The notes under the pieces were generated by a model. That model worked only from the letters and a program-made list of their open reading frames with translations. It did no database searches and had not been told where the DNA came from. From Methylobacterium platani (GTDB taxonomy: Bacteria > Pseudomonadota > Alphaproteobacteria > Rhizobiales > Beijerinckiaceae), in contig NZ_LWHQ01000006.1 of NCBI RefSeq assembly GCF_001653715.1, positions 1 through 64,000 of the forward strand: a stretch of 64,000 bases of DNA, given 5' to 3'. The first letter of the stretch is position 1; every line of letters starts with the position of its first letter. Position numbers and translations under genes: made by a program. Shown here in pieces: positions 17,901 through 26,371 of the stretch.

Positions 17901-19274
17901 ATGGACGTTTTCAGCGCGCTGCAGACCTCGGTCTCGGGCCTCAAGGCCCAGGCCTTCAGCCTCGAGAACATCTCGGGCAACATCGCGAACTCGCAGACCG
18001 TCGGCTACAAGCGGATCGACACCGACTTCGTCGACATGCTGGCCGAGCAGCCGGCCAGGCAGCAGGCCGCCGGCGGGGTCGCGGCCTTCTCGCAGCTGAC
18101 CAACGCGCTGCAGGGCAACGTGGCGGCGACCGGCATCGCCACCAACATGGCGCTCAGCGGCGACGGGTTCTTCACGGTGCAGACCAAGGGGAGCGACGCC
18201 GGCGGCGCGCCGGTCTTCTCGGGCGGCAACCTCTATACCCGCCGCGGCGACTTCTCGGTCGACCGGGACGGCTACCTCGTCAACGGCGCCGGGTCGTACC
18301 TCGTCGGCCAGAGCCTCGATCCGGTCACCGGCCAGTCGACCGGGACCGGGCCGATCCAGGTCTCCGGCGCGTCCCTGCCGGCCAAGCCCACGACGAGCAT
18401 CGCCTACGCGGCGAACCTGCCGAGCACCCCGACGACCACCTCGGGCTCGGCGCTCCTCGGCGCGCTGCCGGGGGGCGATGCCCGGGTGCTCACCGGCACC
18501 GCCGCGACGGCCCCGACGGTGGCGGCCTCGGATTCCACCGCGTTCTTCAACTCCAGCGTCGCGGGCGGCGAGCTCACGGCCTATTCGGGCAACGGCACGC
18601 CGGTGAGCCTGCAGATGCGCTGGGCCAAGGTGGCGGACGCGGATGCCACCGCCGGCACCGGCGGCACCTGGAACCTGTTCTACGCCAACCAGTCCGGCTC
18701 CGGCACGTCGTCCGCGACCTGGCAGAACGTCGGCACCGCCTTCGCCTTCAACGGCAGCGGCCAGCTCACCGCGCCCGCCGGCACCAGCCTCAGCATCCCG
18801 AACGTCACGGTGAACGGGACGAGCCTCGGCGCCGTCGCGCTGGACTTCGGTGCCGGCGGCCTCACCCAGTACGGCTCGACCGGGGGCCAGGTCGCCACCA
18901 CGACCCTTCAGCAGAACGGCTACGCCTCCGGCACCCTCAACTCACTGGCGGTGACGAACGACGGCAAGGTCACCGGCACCTATTCCAACGGCAACAGCGT
19001 GGCGCTGGCCCAGGTCGGGGTGGCACGCTTCAACGCGCCGAACGCCCTGAAGGCGGTCTCGGCCGGCAACTACGCCCAGACGGCGGAATCCGGCGGGCCG
19101 CTGACCGGACTTGCCGGCACCACCATCATCGGCGGCAACGTTGAGCAGTCGAACACCGACACGGCCGGCGAGTTCTCGAAGCTGATCGTCACCCAGCAGG
19201 CCTACTCGGCCAACACCCGGGTGATGTCGACCGCCCAGCAGATGATGTCCGACCTCATCAACGTGATCCGCTAG
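17901..19274 (+). CDS. flgE: flagellar hook protein
   Basis: A 457-residue flagellar hook subunit exported through the flagellar type III apparatus. The N-terminal rod/hook motif MDVFSALQTSVSGLKAQAFS with LENISGNIANSQTVGYK is diagnostic. Around residue 80-130 the LSGDGFFTVQT and YTRRGDFSVDRDGYLVN segments are as in all hook/rod proteins. The C-terminus QQAYSANTRVMSTAQQMMSDLINVIR forms the coiled-coil partner. The middle is Thr/Ser/Gly-rich and variable, forming the exposed hook surface. A perfect sigma-54 promoter and upstream palindromes precede it. It is followed by flgK and flgL on the same strand. Confidence 0.93.
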   Translation: MDVFSALQTSVSGLKAQAFSLENISGNIANSQTVGYKRIDTDFVDMLAEQPARQQAAGGVAAFSQLTNALQGNVAATGIATNMALSGDGFFTVQTKGSDAGGAPVFSGGNLYTRRGDFSVDRDGYLVNGAGSYLVGQSLDPVTGQSTGTGPIQVSGASLPAKPTTSIAYAANLPSTPTTTSGSALLGALPGGDARVLTGTAATAPTVAASDSTAFFNSSVAGGELTAYSGNGTPVSLQMRWAKVADADATAGTGGTWNLFYANQSGSGTSSATWQNVGTAFAFNGSGQLTAPAGTSLSIPNVTVNGTSLGAVALDFGAGGLTQYGSTGGQVATTTLQQNGYASGTLNSLAVTNDGKVTGTYSNGNSVALAQVGVARFNAPNALKAVSAGNYAQTAESGGPLTGLAGTTIIGGNVEQSNTDTAGEFSKLIVTQQAYSANTRVMSTAQQMMSDLINVIR

Positions 19275-19322
19275 CGGATCACGCCCTCTCGGCAGCGCGG
19301 TCCGCCAGCGGATCGCGCTGCC
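19263..19322 (+). terminator. tandem hairpins at the 3' end of flgE
   Basis: The first hairpin has arms CGTGATCCG and CGGATCACG (19262-19283) and its four-base loop CTAG contains the flgE stop codon TAG. The second, at 19291-19322, pairs GGCAGCGCG and TCCG with CGGA and CGCGCTGCC. No T-run follows, so this may limit rather than stop readthrough into flgK, or protect the flgE message. Confidence 0.55.
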
Positions 19323-19464
19323 CCGTCCTGCCGGATCCGGTCGGCCGCGAGAAGGCGGCGCGACCGGGTCGGGCCTTCGTCCAGGGACGCCGGAGCGCGT
19401 CGCGGCCCGGAAGGGGCGCGGCGGCACGGCCCGGCCCTCACCCGCCCGACCCGGAATCCGCCCG

Positions 19465-21345
19465 ATGTCCCTCAACGCCCTCAACACCGCGACGGCCGGC
19501 CTGCAGGTGACGCAGGCGGCGATCGGCCTCGTCTCGCAGAACGTCGCCAACGCCGGCAGCGCCGGCTACGTCAAGCGCGTCCTCACCCCGGTGGCGCAGC
19601 TCGGCAATTCGGGCGTCGCGACGGGCACGATCACCCGGACCCTCGACGCGGTCTCGCTCAAGCAGCTGCGGCTCGAGACGGCGGGGGCGGCCTATACCGG
19701 GCTCGCCGCGACGGTGCAGGGCCGGCTCGACGCGCTCTTCGGCAATCCGGGCAGCAGCTCCGCCCTCGACGGGGTGATGAACACCTTCACCCAGTCGCTC
19801 CAGGCGCTGACGACCGACCCGACCTCCGCCGCGTCGCGGACGAGCGCGATCGGCGCCGCCAAGACCGTGGCCCGCACGATCTCGGGCATCGCCGACGGCG
19901 TGCAGGACCTGCGCACCGGCCTGGAGGCGCAGCTCGGCAACGACGTCGCCTCGGCCGGCACGCTGCTGAAGCAGATCGCCGCGCTCAACACCAAGGTCGT
20001 CGGCGCCACCGGCAATTCGAGCGGCGACACCAGCGTGGCCGAGCTCCTCGACCAGCGCGACCAGCAGATCAACACGCTCTCGCAGTATCTCGACGTGCAG
20101 GTGAGCGAGCAGCACGACGGTTCGGTCACCCTGCTCACCGCCTCGGGCGCGACGCTGGTCGATCACGGCGCGGCGGCGAGCCTCGCCTTCGACGGCCGCG
20201 GCACCCTGGGCGCCGGGGCGCGCTACACCGACGACCCGGCCACCCGCGGCGTCGGCACCGTCACGGCGACGACGCCGGCCGGGGCGAAGATCGATCTGAT
20301 CGCCACGGGGGCGATCCGCTCCGGCTCGATCGCCGCCGCGGTCTCCCTGCGCGACGACACCCTGGTCCAGGCCCAGCGCCAGCTCGACGACCTCGCCTCC
20401 GGCCTGTCGCGGGCGGTGAGCGACCGGCCGGCGACCGGCACAGCGGCGTCGGCCAACGGACTGACGGGCGTCGACATCGACCTCACGGGCCTCCAGGCCG
20501 GCAACGCCGTGACGCTCGGGGTGCGCAACGCCGCCGGGGTCGGGCGCAACCTGATCCTGATGCCGACAAACGGGGCGGCGCCCGCGCCCATCGACCCGGC
20601 CGAGACCGACGACCCGACCGCCCTGGTGGTGCCGGTCGACATCTCGGGCGGGGCCTCGACCTTCGCCGACAGGATCGCGGCGGCGCTCGGCACCGGCTTC
20701 TCCGTCTCGGCGACGCCGGGAGGGGCCGCCGGCTCGGTGCGCATCCTGTCCGACCCGGCGAGCCTCGCGCTCACCGGCGCGTCGGCCTCGGTCACCGTGC
20801 CGACGAGCGCCGCCGACACGAAGACCGGCAGCGGCCAGCTCGCGCTGTTCGTCGATGCGGGGAACGGCAACGGCGTGTTCACCGGCTCGTTCGAGGGCGG
20901 CTCGCACCTGACCGGCTTCGCCCAGCGCCTCGCCGTCAACCCGGCCGTCGCCGCCGATTCGTCGACCCTCGTGAACTACGCCGCGGCGACGGATTCCGGC
21001 GACACCGCCCGGCCGCAATCCCTCGTCGACGCGCTCACAAGCCGCAGCGTCACCTTCTCGGCCGGCAGCGGCATCGGCGGCGTCAGCGCTCCGCGTTCCT
21101 CCACGGTGATCGGCTTCACCCAGTCGGTCATCGACGCCCGCGGCGCGGCCAGCGCCGAGGCGCAGCAGCTCGACGAGGGCCAGACGATCGCGCTCTCCTC
21201 GGCCCAGAGCCGCTTCGGCAAGGAATCCGGCGTCAGCGTCGACGAGGAGATGTCGAAGCTGATCCAGCTCCAGACCGCCTACAGCGCCAATGCCCGGGTG
21301 CTGACCGCCGCCCGCGACATGCTCGACACCCTGCTCCGGATCTGA
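19465..21345 (+). CDS. flgK: flagellar hook-associated protein 1
   Basis: A 626-residue protein of the hook-filament junction. The N-terminus SLNALNTATAGLQVTQAAIGLVSQNVANAGSAGYVKR is the FlgK/hook signature. It is followed by helical segments such as ALFGNPGSSSALDGVMNTF and ELLDQRDQQINTLSQYLDVQV, typical of FlgK. The C-terminus GVSVDEEMSKLIQLQTAYSANARVLTAARDMLDTLLRI matches the family. It starts 190 bp after flgE and ends 10 bp before flgL, so flgK and flgL are certainly cotranscribed. Confidence 0.93.
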   Translation: MSLNALNTATAGLQVTQAAIGLVSQNVANAGSAGYVKRVLTPVAQLGNSGVATGTITRTLDAVSLKQLRLETAGAAYTGLAATVQGRLDALFGNPGSSSALDGVMNTFTQSLQALTTDPTSAASRTSAIGAAKTVARTISGIADGVQDLRTGLEAQLGNDVASAGTLLKQIAALNTKVVGATGNSSGDTSVAELLDQRDQQINTLSQYLDVQVSEQHDGSVTLLTASGATLVDHGAAASLAFDGRGTLGAGARYTDDPATRGVGTVTATTPAGAKIDLIATGAIRSGSIAAAVSLRDDTLVQAQRQLDDLASGLSRAVSDRPATGTAASANGLTGVDIDLTGLQAGNAVTLGVRNAAGVGRNLILMPTNGAAPAPIDPAETDDPTALVVPVDISGGASTFADRIAAALGTGFSVSATPGGAAGSVRILSDPASLALTGASASVTVPTSAADTKTGSGQLALFVDAGNGNGVFTGSFEGGSHLTGFAQRLAVNPAVAADSSTLVNYAAATDSGDTARPQSLVDALTSRSVTFSAGSGIGGVSAPRSSTVIGFTQSVIDARGAASAEAQQLDEGQTIALSSAQSRFGKESGVSVDEEMSKLIQLQTAYSANARVLTAARDMLDTLLRI

Positions 21346-21355
21346 GAGGACCGCG

Positions 21356-23152
21356 ATGACGATCGCCCCCTTCGCGGCCGGCACCGCCGCCGCCGACCTC
21401 AACACCCGCCGCCTCGTCGACATGAAGGCGACGCTCGGCACGCTCTCGAACCAGATCGCCAGCGGCCGGGTCTCCGACACCTATGGCGGCCTCGGCAGCG
21501 GCCGCACCCAGAGCCTGTCGGCGCATGCCCAGATCAGCGCGCTCGACGGCTGGATCGCGGCGGCCGGTACCGGTTCGACCCGGGTGGCCCTGGCCTCCGC
21601 GAGCGTCCAGCAGGTCGCGACCCTGGGCTCGGCGGCCTGGAGCAGCCTCGTCAGCGCCCGCACCGGCACCGGCACCGCCTCCCGCTCCACCCTGCAGCAG
21701 GCCGCGACCGGCCAGCTCGGCGGCGCCCTCGACGCCCTGAACCAAAGCACCGGCGGCCAGTACATCCTGGGCGGCCGGGTCACCGACCGGGCGCCGGTCG
21801 AGACCGCCGACCGCATCCTCGACGGCGATCCCGCCTCCGGCCTCGACGGCGTGCGCGCGGTGATCGCCGAGCGCCGGGCCGCCGACCTCGGTACCGGCAC
21901 CCCGAAGACCGGGCGTCTCGACCTCGCGGGGTCGGGCGCGAGCCTCAGCCTGTCGGAGAGCGCGTCCGCGGGCGTGCGGGCGAATTTCGGCTTCACGATC
22001 GCCAATGCCGTGAGTTCGAACCCGGCCGGCCTCGCGGTCGCGTTCCAGGCCGGCACGCCGGCCGCCGCCACCCTGTCCTTCGCCGGCCAGCCGAAGGACG
22101 GCGACATCGTGCGGGTGACGGTGCAGAACACCGACGGCAGCCAGGGCTTCGTCGACCTCACCGCCCGGAACGCGGGACAGGGCGGGGCGGGCACCTTCGC
22201 GATCGGCGACGATGCGGCGGCGAGCGCGCAGAACCTCACCGCTTCTCTGTCGGGCCAGACCGTGGTCGGCGCCCAGAGCGCGAACCCGCCGGGGGTCGCG
22301 GCGGCGCTCGCCGGCGGCAATCCGGCCTCGATGACCGTGACGGTCGGGGCCGGTCTCGCCGCCGGAGACACTGTGCAGGTCACGGTCGGCCTGCGCGACG
22401 GCACCAGCAAGACCCTGAGCCTGAAGGCCGCCGCGGACGGCGAGGCCGCCGGCACCTTCGCGATCGGCGCGAGCCCGGCCGACACCGCCGCCAACCTCAA
22501 GGCCGCGCTCGCGACCGCCCTCGACACCACCGCCGGGACCGACCTCGCGGCGAGCTCCGCCACCCGGGCGGCGGCCGACTTCTTCGCCGGCTCGTCCTCG
22601 CCGGGCCTGAGCCCGCGCCGGGTGACGACGGATGCGAGCGGCACCGCCACCGGCTATGTCGCCGATCCGGGCGGCCGCACCCTGATCTGGTACAAGGGCG
22701 ACGACACCTCCGCCGACCCGCGCCAGACCGCCACCGTGCCGGTGTCCCGCGACCAGTCGGTGGCGATCGGCGCCCAGGCCAACGAGGCGGCCTTCCGCAC
22801 GACGCTGAGCGGGCTGGCGGTCCTCGCCGCCACGCCGTTCGACAGCACCGATTCCGACGGCTCCCGCTTCGATGCCTATTCGGGCCGGGTGCAGGCGCTG
22901 CTGAAGCCCGGCGACGGGCAGCCCTCGGTGCAGGGCATCGCCTCCGAGCTCAGCCTGGCCTCGGCCCAGATCGACACCCAGAAGAGCCAGAACACCGCCA
23001 CCAAGGCGATGCTGCAGAAGACGGTCGACGGGGTCGAGTCGGTCTCGACCGAGGAGGCCGCGGCCAAGCTCCTCAGCCTGCAGAACCAGCTCCAGGCGAG
23101 CTACCAGACGACCTCGATGCTCTCCAAGCTGTCGCTGACGAACTACCTGTGA
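21356..23152 (+). CDS. flgL: flagellar hook-associated protein 3 (flagellin-like), enlarged
   Basis: The N-terminus (LVDMKATLGTLSNQIASGRVSDTYGGLG) and C-terminus (SLQNQLQASYQTTSMLSKLSLTNYL) are of the flagellin/FlgL type. Position directly after flgK and the ending identify FlgL. At 598 residues it is much longer than the usual 300-400. The extra length is a central surface region with an internal duplication. Residues about 222-309 and 310-400 are diverged copies, each beginning NP.G.A.A and containing GD.V.VTV, a DG core, AGTFAIG and a NL.A.L helix. It lies 10 bp after flgK. No gene follows on this strand; a LysR gene converges. Confidence 0.88.
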   Translation: MTIAPFAAGTAAADLNTRRLVDMKATLGTLSNQIASGRVSDTYGGLGSGRTQSLSAHAQISALDGWIAAAGTGSTRVALASASVQQVATLGSAAWSSLVSARTGTGTASRSTLQQAATGQLGGALDALNQSTGGQYILGGRVTDRAPVETADRILDGDPASGLDGVRAVIAERRAADLGTGTPKTGRLDLAGSGASLSLSESASAGVRANFGFTIANAVSSNPAGLAVAFQAGTPAAATLSFAGQPKDGDIVRVTVQNTDGSQGFVDLTARNAGQGGAGTFAIGDDAAASAQNLTASLSGQTVVGAQSANPPGVAAALAGGNPASMTVTVGAGLAAGDTVQVTVGLRDGTSKTLSLKAAADGEAAGTFAIGASPADTAANLKAALATALDTTAGTDLAASSATRAAADFFAGSSSPGLSPRRVTTDASGTATGYVADPGGRTLIWYKGDDTSADPRQTATVPVSRDQSVAIGAQANEAAFRTTLSGLAVLAATPFDSTDSDGSRFDAYSGRVQALLKPGDGQPSVQGIASELSLASAQIDTQKSQNTATKAMLQKTVDGVESVSTEEAAAKLLSLQNQLQASYQTTSMLSKLSLTNYL

Positions 23153-23211
23153 CGGATCGATGAGAGGTGACGACCAGGGTTCGAATCAGTCGATTCGAAC
23201 GTGCCGCGGTG

Positions 23212-24114
23212 TCACTCTCCGCCGCCCCTCACCCGCGCCAGCACCAGATCCGTGAAGATCCGCGCATGCGGCATCTCGGGCGCCGGGTGGCGCACCAGGG
23301 TCATCGGGGCGACCGGGGCCGGGCCGCGGATCTCGCGGTAGCGCACGCCCTCGGTGGCGAGCCGCGCCATCGAGCGCGGCACGACGGCGAGCGCGATGCC
23401 GGTGGCGACGAGGTTGACCACCGAGGCGAGCTGCGGCGCGTTCTGGGCGATGCGGGGCGAGAACCCGGCCGCCGCGCAGGCCGCCATGATGCCGTCGTAG
23501 AGCGCCCGGCCGTTGCGGCGCGGATAGACGATGAAGCCCTCGCCCGAGAGGTCGGCGAGGCCGACCGGCCCCGCCTCGGCGGCGAGGGGATGGGTGGCCG
23601 GCAGGGCCACCACCATCGGCTCGTCGAACAGGTGGCGCGCCCACAGGTCGTCGACCTCGCCCTCGTCCGGGCGCATGAAGGCGACGTCGACCCGGCCGGC
23701 CCGGAAGGCGGCGAGCAGGCTCGCGGTCGTCTCCTCCAGGAGCTCGACCTGCACGTCCGGATAGGCGCTGCGGTAGTCGCGGATCGCCCCGGTCACCAGG
23801 GGGTGGAACGAGGCCGAGGAGGTGAAGCCGATGCGGATCTCGCCGACATCGCCGGTCGCGATGCGCAAGGCCCGGGTCTTGGCCGCGTCGACCGCGGCGA
23901 GCACGGCGCGAGCGTCGTCCGCGAAGGCGCGCCCCGGCTCGGTCAGCGCCACCCCGCGCGACAGCCGCTGGAGCAGGGCGGTGCCGATCTCGGTCTCGAG
24001 GCTCTTGATCTGGTGGCTCAGCGCCGGCTGCGCGATGTTCAGCCGCTCCGCCGCCCGGGTGATGCTGAGATCGTCGGCCACCGCGACGAAGTAGCGAAGA
24101 TGGCGAAGCTCCAT
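23212..24114 (-). CDS. LysR-family transcriptional regulator
   Basis: A 300-residue LysR regulator. The helix-turn-helix occupies residues 1-60 (ELRHLRYFVAVADDLSITRAAERLNIAQPALSHQIKSLE in outline). The effector-binding domain begins near residue 90 (IRIGFTSSASFHPLVTGAIRDYRSAYPDVQVEL). The subgroup resembles BenM/CatM/CbnR-type activators of aromatic and amino-acid metabolism. It is on the same strand as, and downstream of, the GST gene at 24229, separated by about 114 bp. It is probably a separate unit, since no divergent target is seen on its upstream side. Confidence 0.9.
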   Translation of the reverse strand: MELRHLRYFVAVADDLSITRAAERLNIAQPALSHQIKSLETEIGTALLQRLSRGVALTEPGRAFADDARAVLAAVDAAKTRALRIATGDVGEIRIGFTSSASFHPLVTGAIRDYRSAYPDVQVELLEETTASLLAAFRAGRVDVAFMRPDEGEVDDLWARHLFDEPMVVALPATHPLAAEAGPVGLADLSGEGFIVYPRRNGRALYDGIMAACAAAGFSPRIAQNAPQLASVVNLVATGIALAVVPRSMARLATEGVRYREIRGPAPVAPMTLVRHPAPEMPHARIFTDLVLARVRGGGE

Positions 24115-24228
24115 CGCGCCGGTTCCTCCCTGATCCCCGGCCTTCGCCGCAACGCCCGGACTGTCGTCCGTCAGCCCTACGATAGCCGAGGTTCGGGGGG
24201 GAGCGCATGGGGCGCGATGGGAGGGGGC

Positions 24229-24819
24229 TTATCCGCGCGGCACGGTGTCCCGCACCGAGGGCCGGTCGGCTTGCGCATCGCGGAAGGCCGCGACGTTCGG
24301 GCAGAGACCCCGCCAGTCGTGGTCGGGAAAGCGGAAGACCAGGTAGTCGAGGGTGGTGATCGCCGCGATCGCCGGCAGGCCGAACGCCTCCTGGACGCTG
24401 GCGAAGACCGCATCGAGCCGCCGCAGGCCCTCCCGCATGGTGCGGAAGCGCTTGGTGCCGACGAGGCCGGCATCGAAGTCCGGCGCCGACTTGCGGCCGA
24501 TGATGACCGCGACCGCGGCGTCGAACACCCCGATCGCGACGCCGGCGGCCGAGAGCGCCGTCGGACCGCCCGCCAGCATCGCCGGGGCGGGGCCGGTCGC
24601 GTCGAGGTGGCCGAGGATCAGCAGCGCCTCCGTGAGCCGCGCGCCGTCGTCGGTGACGAGCGTCGGCACGCGGCCGGCCGGGTTGGCGTCGAGGAAGGCC
24701 GGGTCGTCGGCCCAGGCATCGACGAAGGCGGTATCGACCGATTCGTTCAGCCCCTTCTCGATCAGGGCCATGCGGACGATGCGGACGAAGGGCGAGGTCG
24801 GGTTGGCGTAGAGTTTCAT
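24229..24819 (-). CDS. glutathione S-transferase family protein
   Basis: A 196-residue GST. The N-terminal thioredoxin-like domain reads MKLYANPTSPFVRIVRMALIEKG without interruption, with NPAGRVPTLVTDDG carrying the cis-Pro and LTEALLILGHLD the glutathione-binding Glu region. The helical C-terminal domain includes ITTLDYLVFRFPDHDWR. It starts 14 bp after the binding-protein stop and is therefore probably cotranscribed with it. The substrate is unknown. Confidence 0.88.
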   Translation of the reverse strand: MKLYANPTSPFVRIVRMALIEKGLNESVDTAFVDAWADDPAFLDANPAGRVPTLVTDDGARLTEALLILGHLDATGPAPAMLAGGPTALSAAGVAIGVFDAAVAVIIGRKSAPDFDAGLVGTKRFRTMREGLRRLDAVFASVQEAFGLPAIAAITTLDYLVFRFPDHDWRGLCPNVAAFRDAQADRPSVRDTVPRG

Positions 24820-24833
24820 GATGCGTCGTCCGC

Positions 24834-26042
24834 TCAGCCGGTGGTCAGGGGGCAGCCGCTCTTGTCGGCGGGGGTGAACAGCGTGTCCCCGGGGATCGTT
24901 TCGATGACGCGGTAGAGATCGGCCTTGCTCTTGGAGTCCTTCGGGCTCTTCACCTCGACGAGCATCATGTCCATCACCACCCGGCCGTTCGCCTGGATGC
25001 GCGGGTTGCCGTAGAAGCCGTCGTCGATCGGCAGCTCCTTCATGGCCTTGTTGACGGCGCCGGCCTCGTCGGTGCCGGCCTTCTCGACGGCCTTGAGGTA
25101 GTGCCGCACCGAGGAATAGGCGGCGGCGTGGCCCATGGTCGGCACCACGTTGCCGTTGCGGGCCATCAGGCGCTTGGCCCAGGCGCGGCTGGCGTCGTTG
25201 GCGTCCCAGTAGAAGTTCACCGCCATGCGGATCCCCTGCGCCGCGTCGAGGCCGAGCGCCACGGTGTTGTTGGTGAAGACCAGCATCGCCACCACCTTCG
25301 AGGTGATGCCGAATTCCCGCGCCTGCTTGATGGTGTTGACGAGGTCCGGCCCGGCATTGGCGAGCCCGATCACGTCGGCACCCGACGACTGGGCCTGGAT
25401 CAGCTGCGAGGACAGGTCGGTGGCCCCGAGCGGATGGCGGATCTCGCCGACCACCGTGCCGCCCGCCGCCTTGACGGCCTTGCCGGCATCCGCCGCCAGC
25501 CCGTGGCCGAAGACGTAATCGGCGGTGATGAAATACCACTTCCTGCCGCCGCTCTGGACCACGGCGCCCGCCACCGCATTGGCGAGCTCGCCGGTCGAGG
25601 GCACCCATTGGGTGCCGTAGGGCGAGCAGCCGGGACCGGAGAATTGCGAGGCGTAGCCGCCGGTCACCATCGTGGTGATCTTGCGCTCCTTGGCGTAGGC
25701 CTGCACGCCGAGGCCCACCGAGCTGGCACCGCCGAGCACGAAGGCGGTGACGCCGCGCTGGTCGACGAGCTGGCGGGCGAGGCCCGAGCCGATATCGGGC
25801 TTGTTCTGGTGGTCGACGCCGATCACCTCGATCGGCCGCCCGAGCACCTTGCCGCCGAAATCCTCCGCCGCCATCGTGGCGGCGAGCACCATGTTCGGCC
25901 CGCCATTGCCGGAATACATCCCCGACAGGTCCTCGAGCACGCCGATGCGCAAGGGCGTCTCGGCGGCCAGCGCCGGCGCGGTCAGCATCGTGGCACACAG
26001 GCCGGCGACGGCGAGGCGTCGCGTCCAGAACGGTCGGGGCAT
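24834..26042 (-). CDS. periplasmic binding protein, Leu/Ile/Val-amide type
   Basis: A 402-residue type I periplasmic binding protein (branched-chain amino-acid/amide family). The Sec signal peptide ends near ALAAE (residue 27). The mature start PLRIGVLEDLSGMYSGNGGP and the hinge strands DLSSQLIQAQSSGADVIGLANAGPD are characteristic. Genes for the matching permeases and ATPases are absent from this window, so it is an orphan binding protein or works with a distant transporter. It is cotranscribed with the GST gene and divergent from the Fe-alcohol dehydrogenase across a repeat-bearing 329-bp region. The ligand cannot be told from sequence. Confidence 0.9.
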   Translation of the reverse strand: MPRPFWTRRLAVAGLCATMLTAPALAAETPLRIGVLEDLSGMYSGNGGPNMVLAATMAAEDFGGKVLGRPIEVIGVDHQNKPDIGSGLARQLVDQRGVTAFVLGGASSVGLGVQAYAKERKITTMVTGGYASQFSGPGCSPYGTQWVPSTGELANAVAGAVVQSGGRKWYFITADYVFGHGLAADAGKAVKAAGGTVVGEIRHPLGATDLSSQLIQAQSSGADVIGLANAGPDLVNTIKQAREFGITSKVVAMLVFTNNTVALGLDAAQGIRMAVNFYWDANDASRAWAKRLMARNGNVVPTMGHAAAYSSVRHYLKAVEKAGTDEAGAVNKAMKELPIDDGFYGNPRIQANGRVVMDMMLVEVKSPKDSKSKADLYRVIETIPGDTLFTPADKSGCPLTTG

Positions 26043-26371
26043 GGCGTTTCCTCAAGGATCGGCACCGGCCGGTCTCGCGCCCGTTCTCGGGCGTCGGGGC
26101 GATGCGTGACGATCGCCATGGTATGGCGGCCACGATCAATTGCCGTCCAATAGTTTGCACGTCGCCCCGTCATCGTTTCCCGGTATGGCTGGCGGCGATC
26201 CGGGGTGCCGACCCAGGGTGCGGCGCCCCGCCATCGTCGCCGGCTATGGCTCGCGCCCGATCTTTGTATTGGACGGGACGTCCGGGGACGGGCGACACCG
26301 CCGGCACGCTGCGCGAGGGCCCGACGAGACAGGCGCCCCGCTGCCCGAGGACACGCCCCGAGGACACGCCC
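26043..26371. promoter_or_regulatory. divergent promoter region with repeats
   Basis: This lies between the binding protein (minus) and the Fe-alcohol dehydrogenase (plus). It has a ten-base inverted repeat CCGTCCAATA at 26143-26152 and TATTGGACGG at 26267-26276. It also has an imperfect direct repeat of about 30 bases at 26163-26194 and 26224-26255 (common core GGCGATGG/ CGGTATGGCT-like). The symmetry suggests matching control elements facing the two genes. No gene is supported. Confidence 0.4.

Noticed and set aside
19438..21480. 680-codon minus-strand open frame antisense to flgK
   Set aside because: Arg/Gly/Asp-rich product without domains opposite a well-supported flagellar gene.
24229..26160. 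Apparent fusion of GST with a long N-terminal extension
   Set aside because: The extension is an out-of-frame reading of the binding-protein gene; GST starts at 24819.
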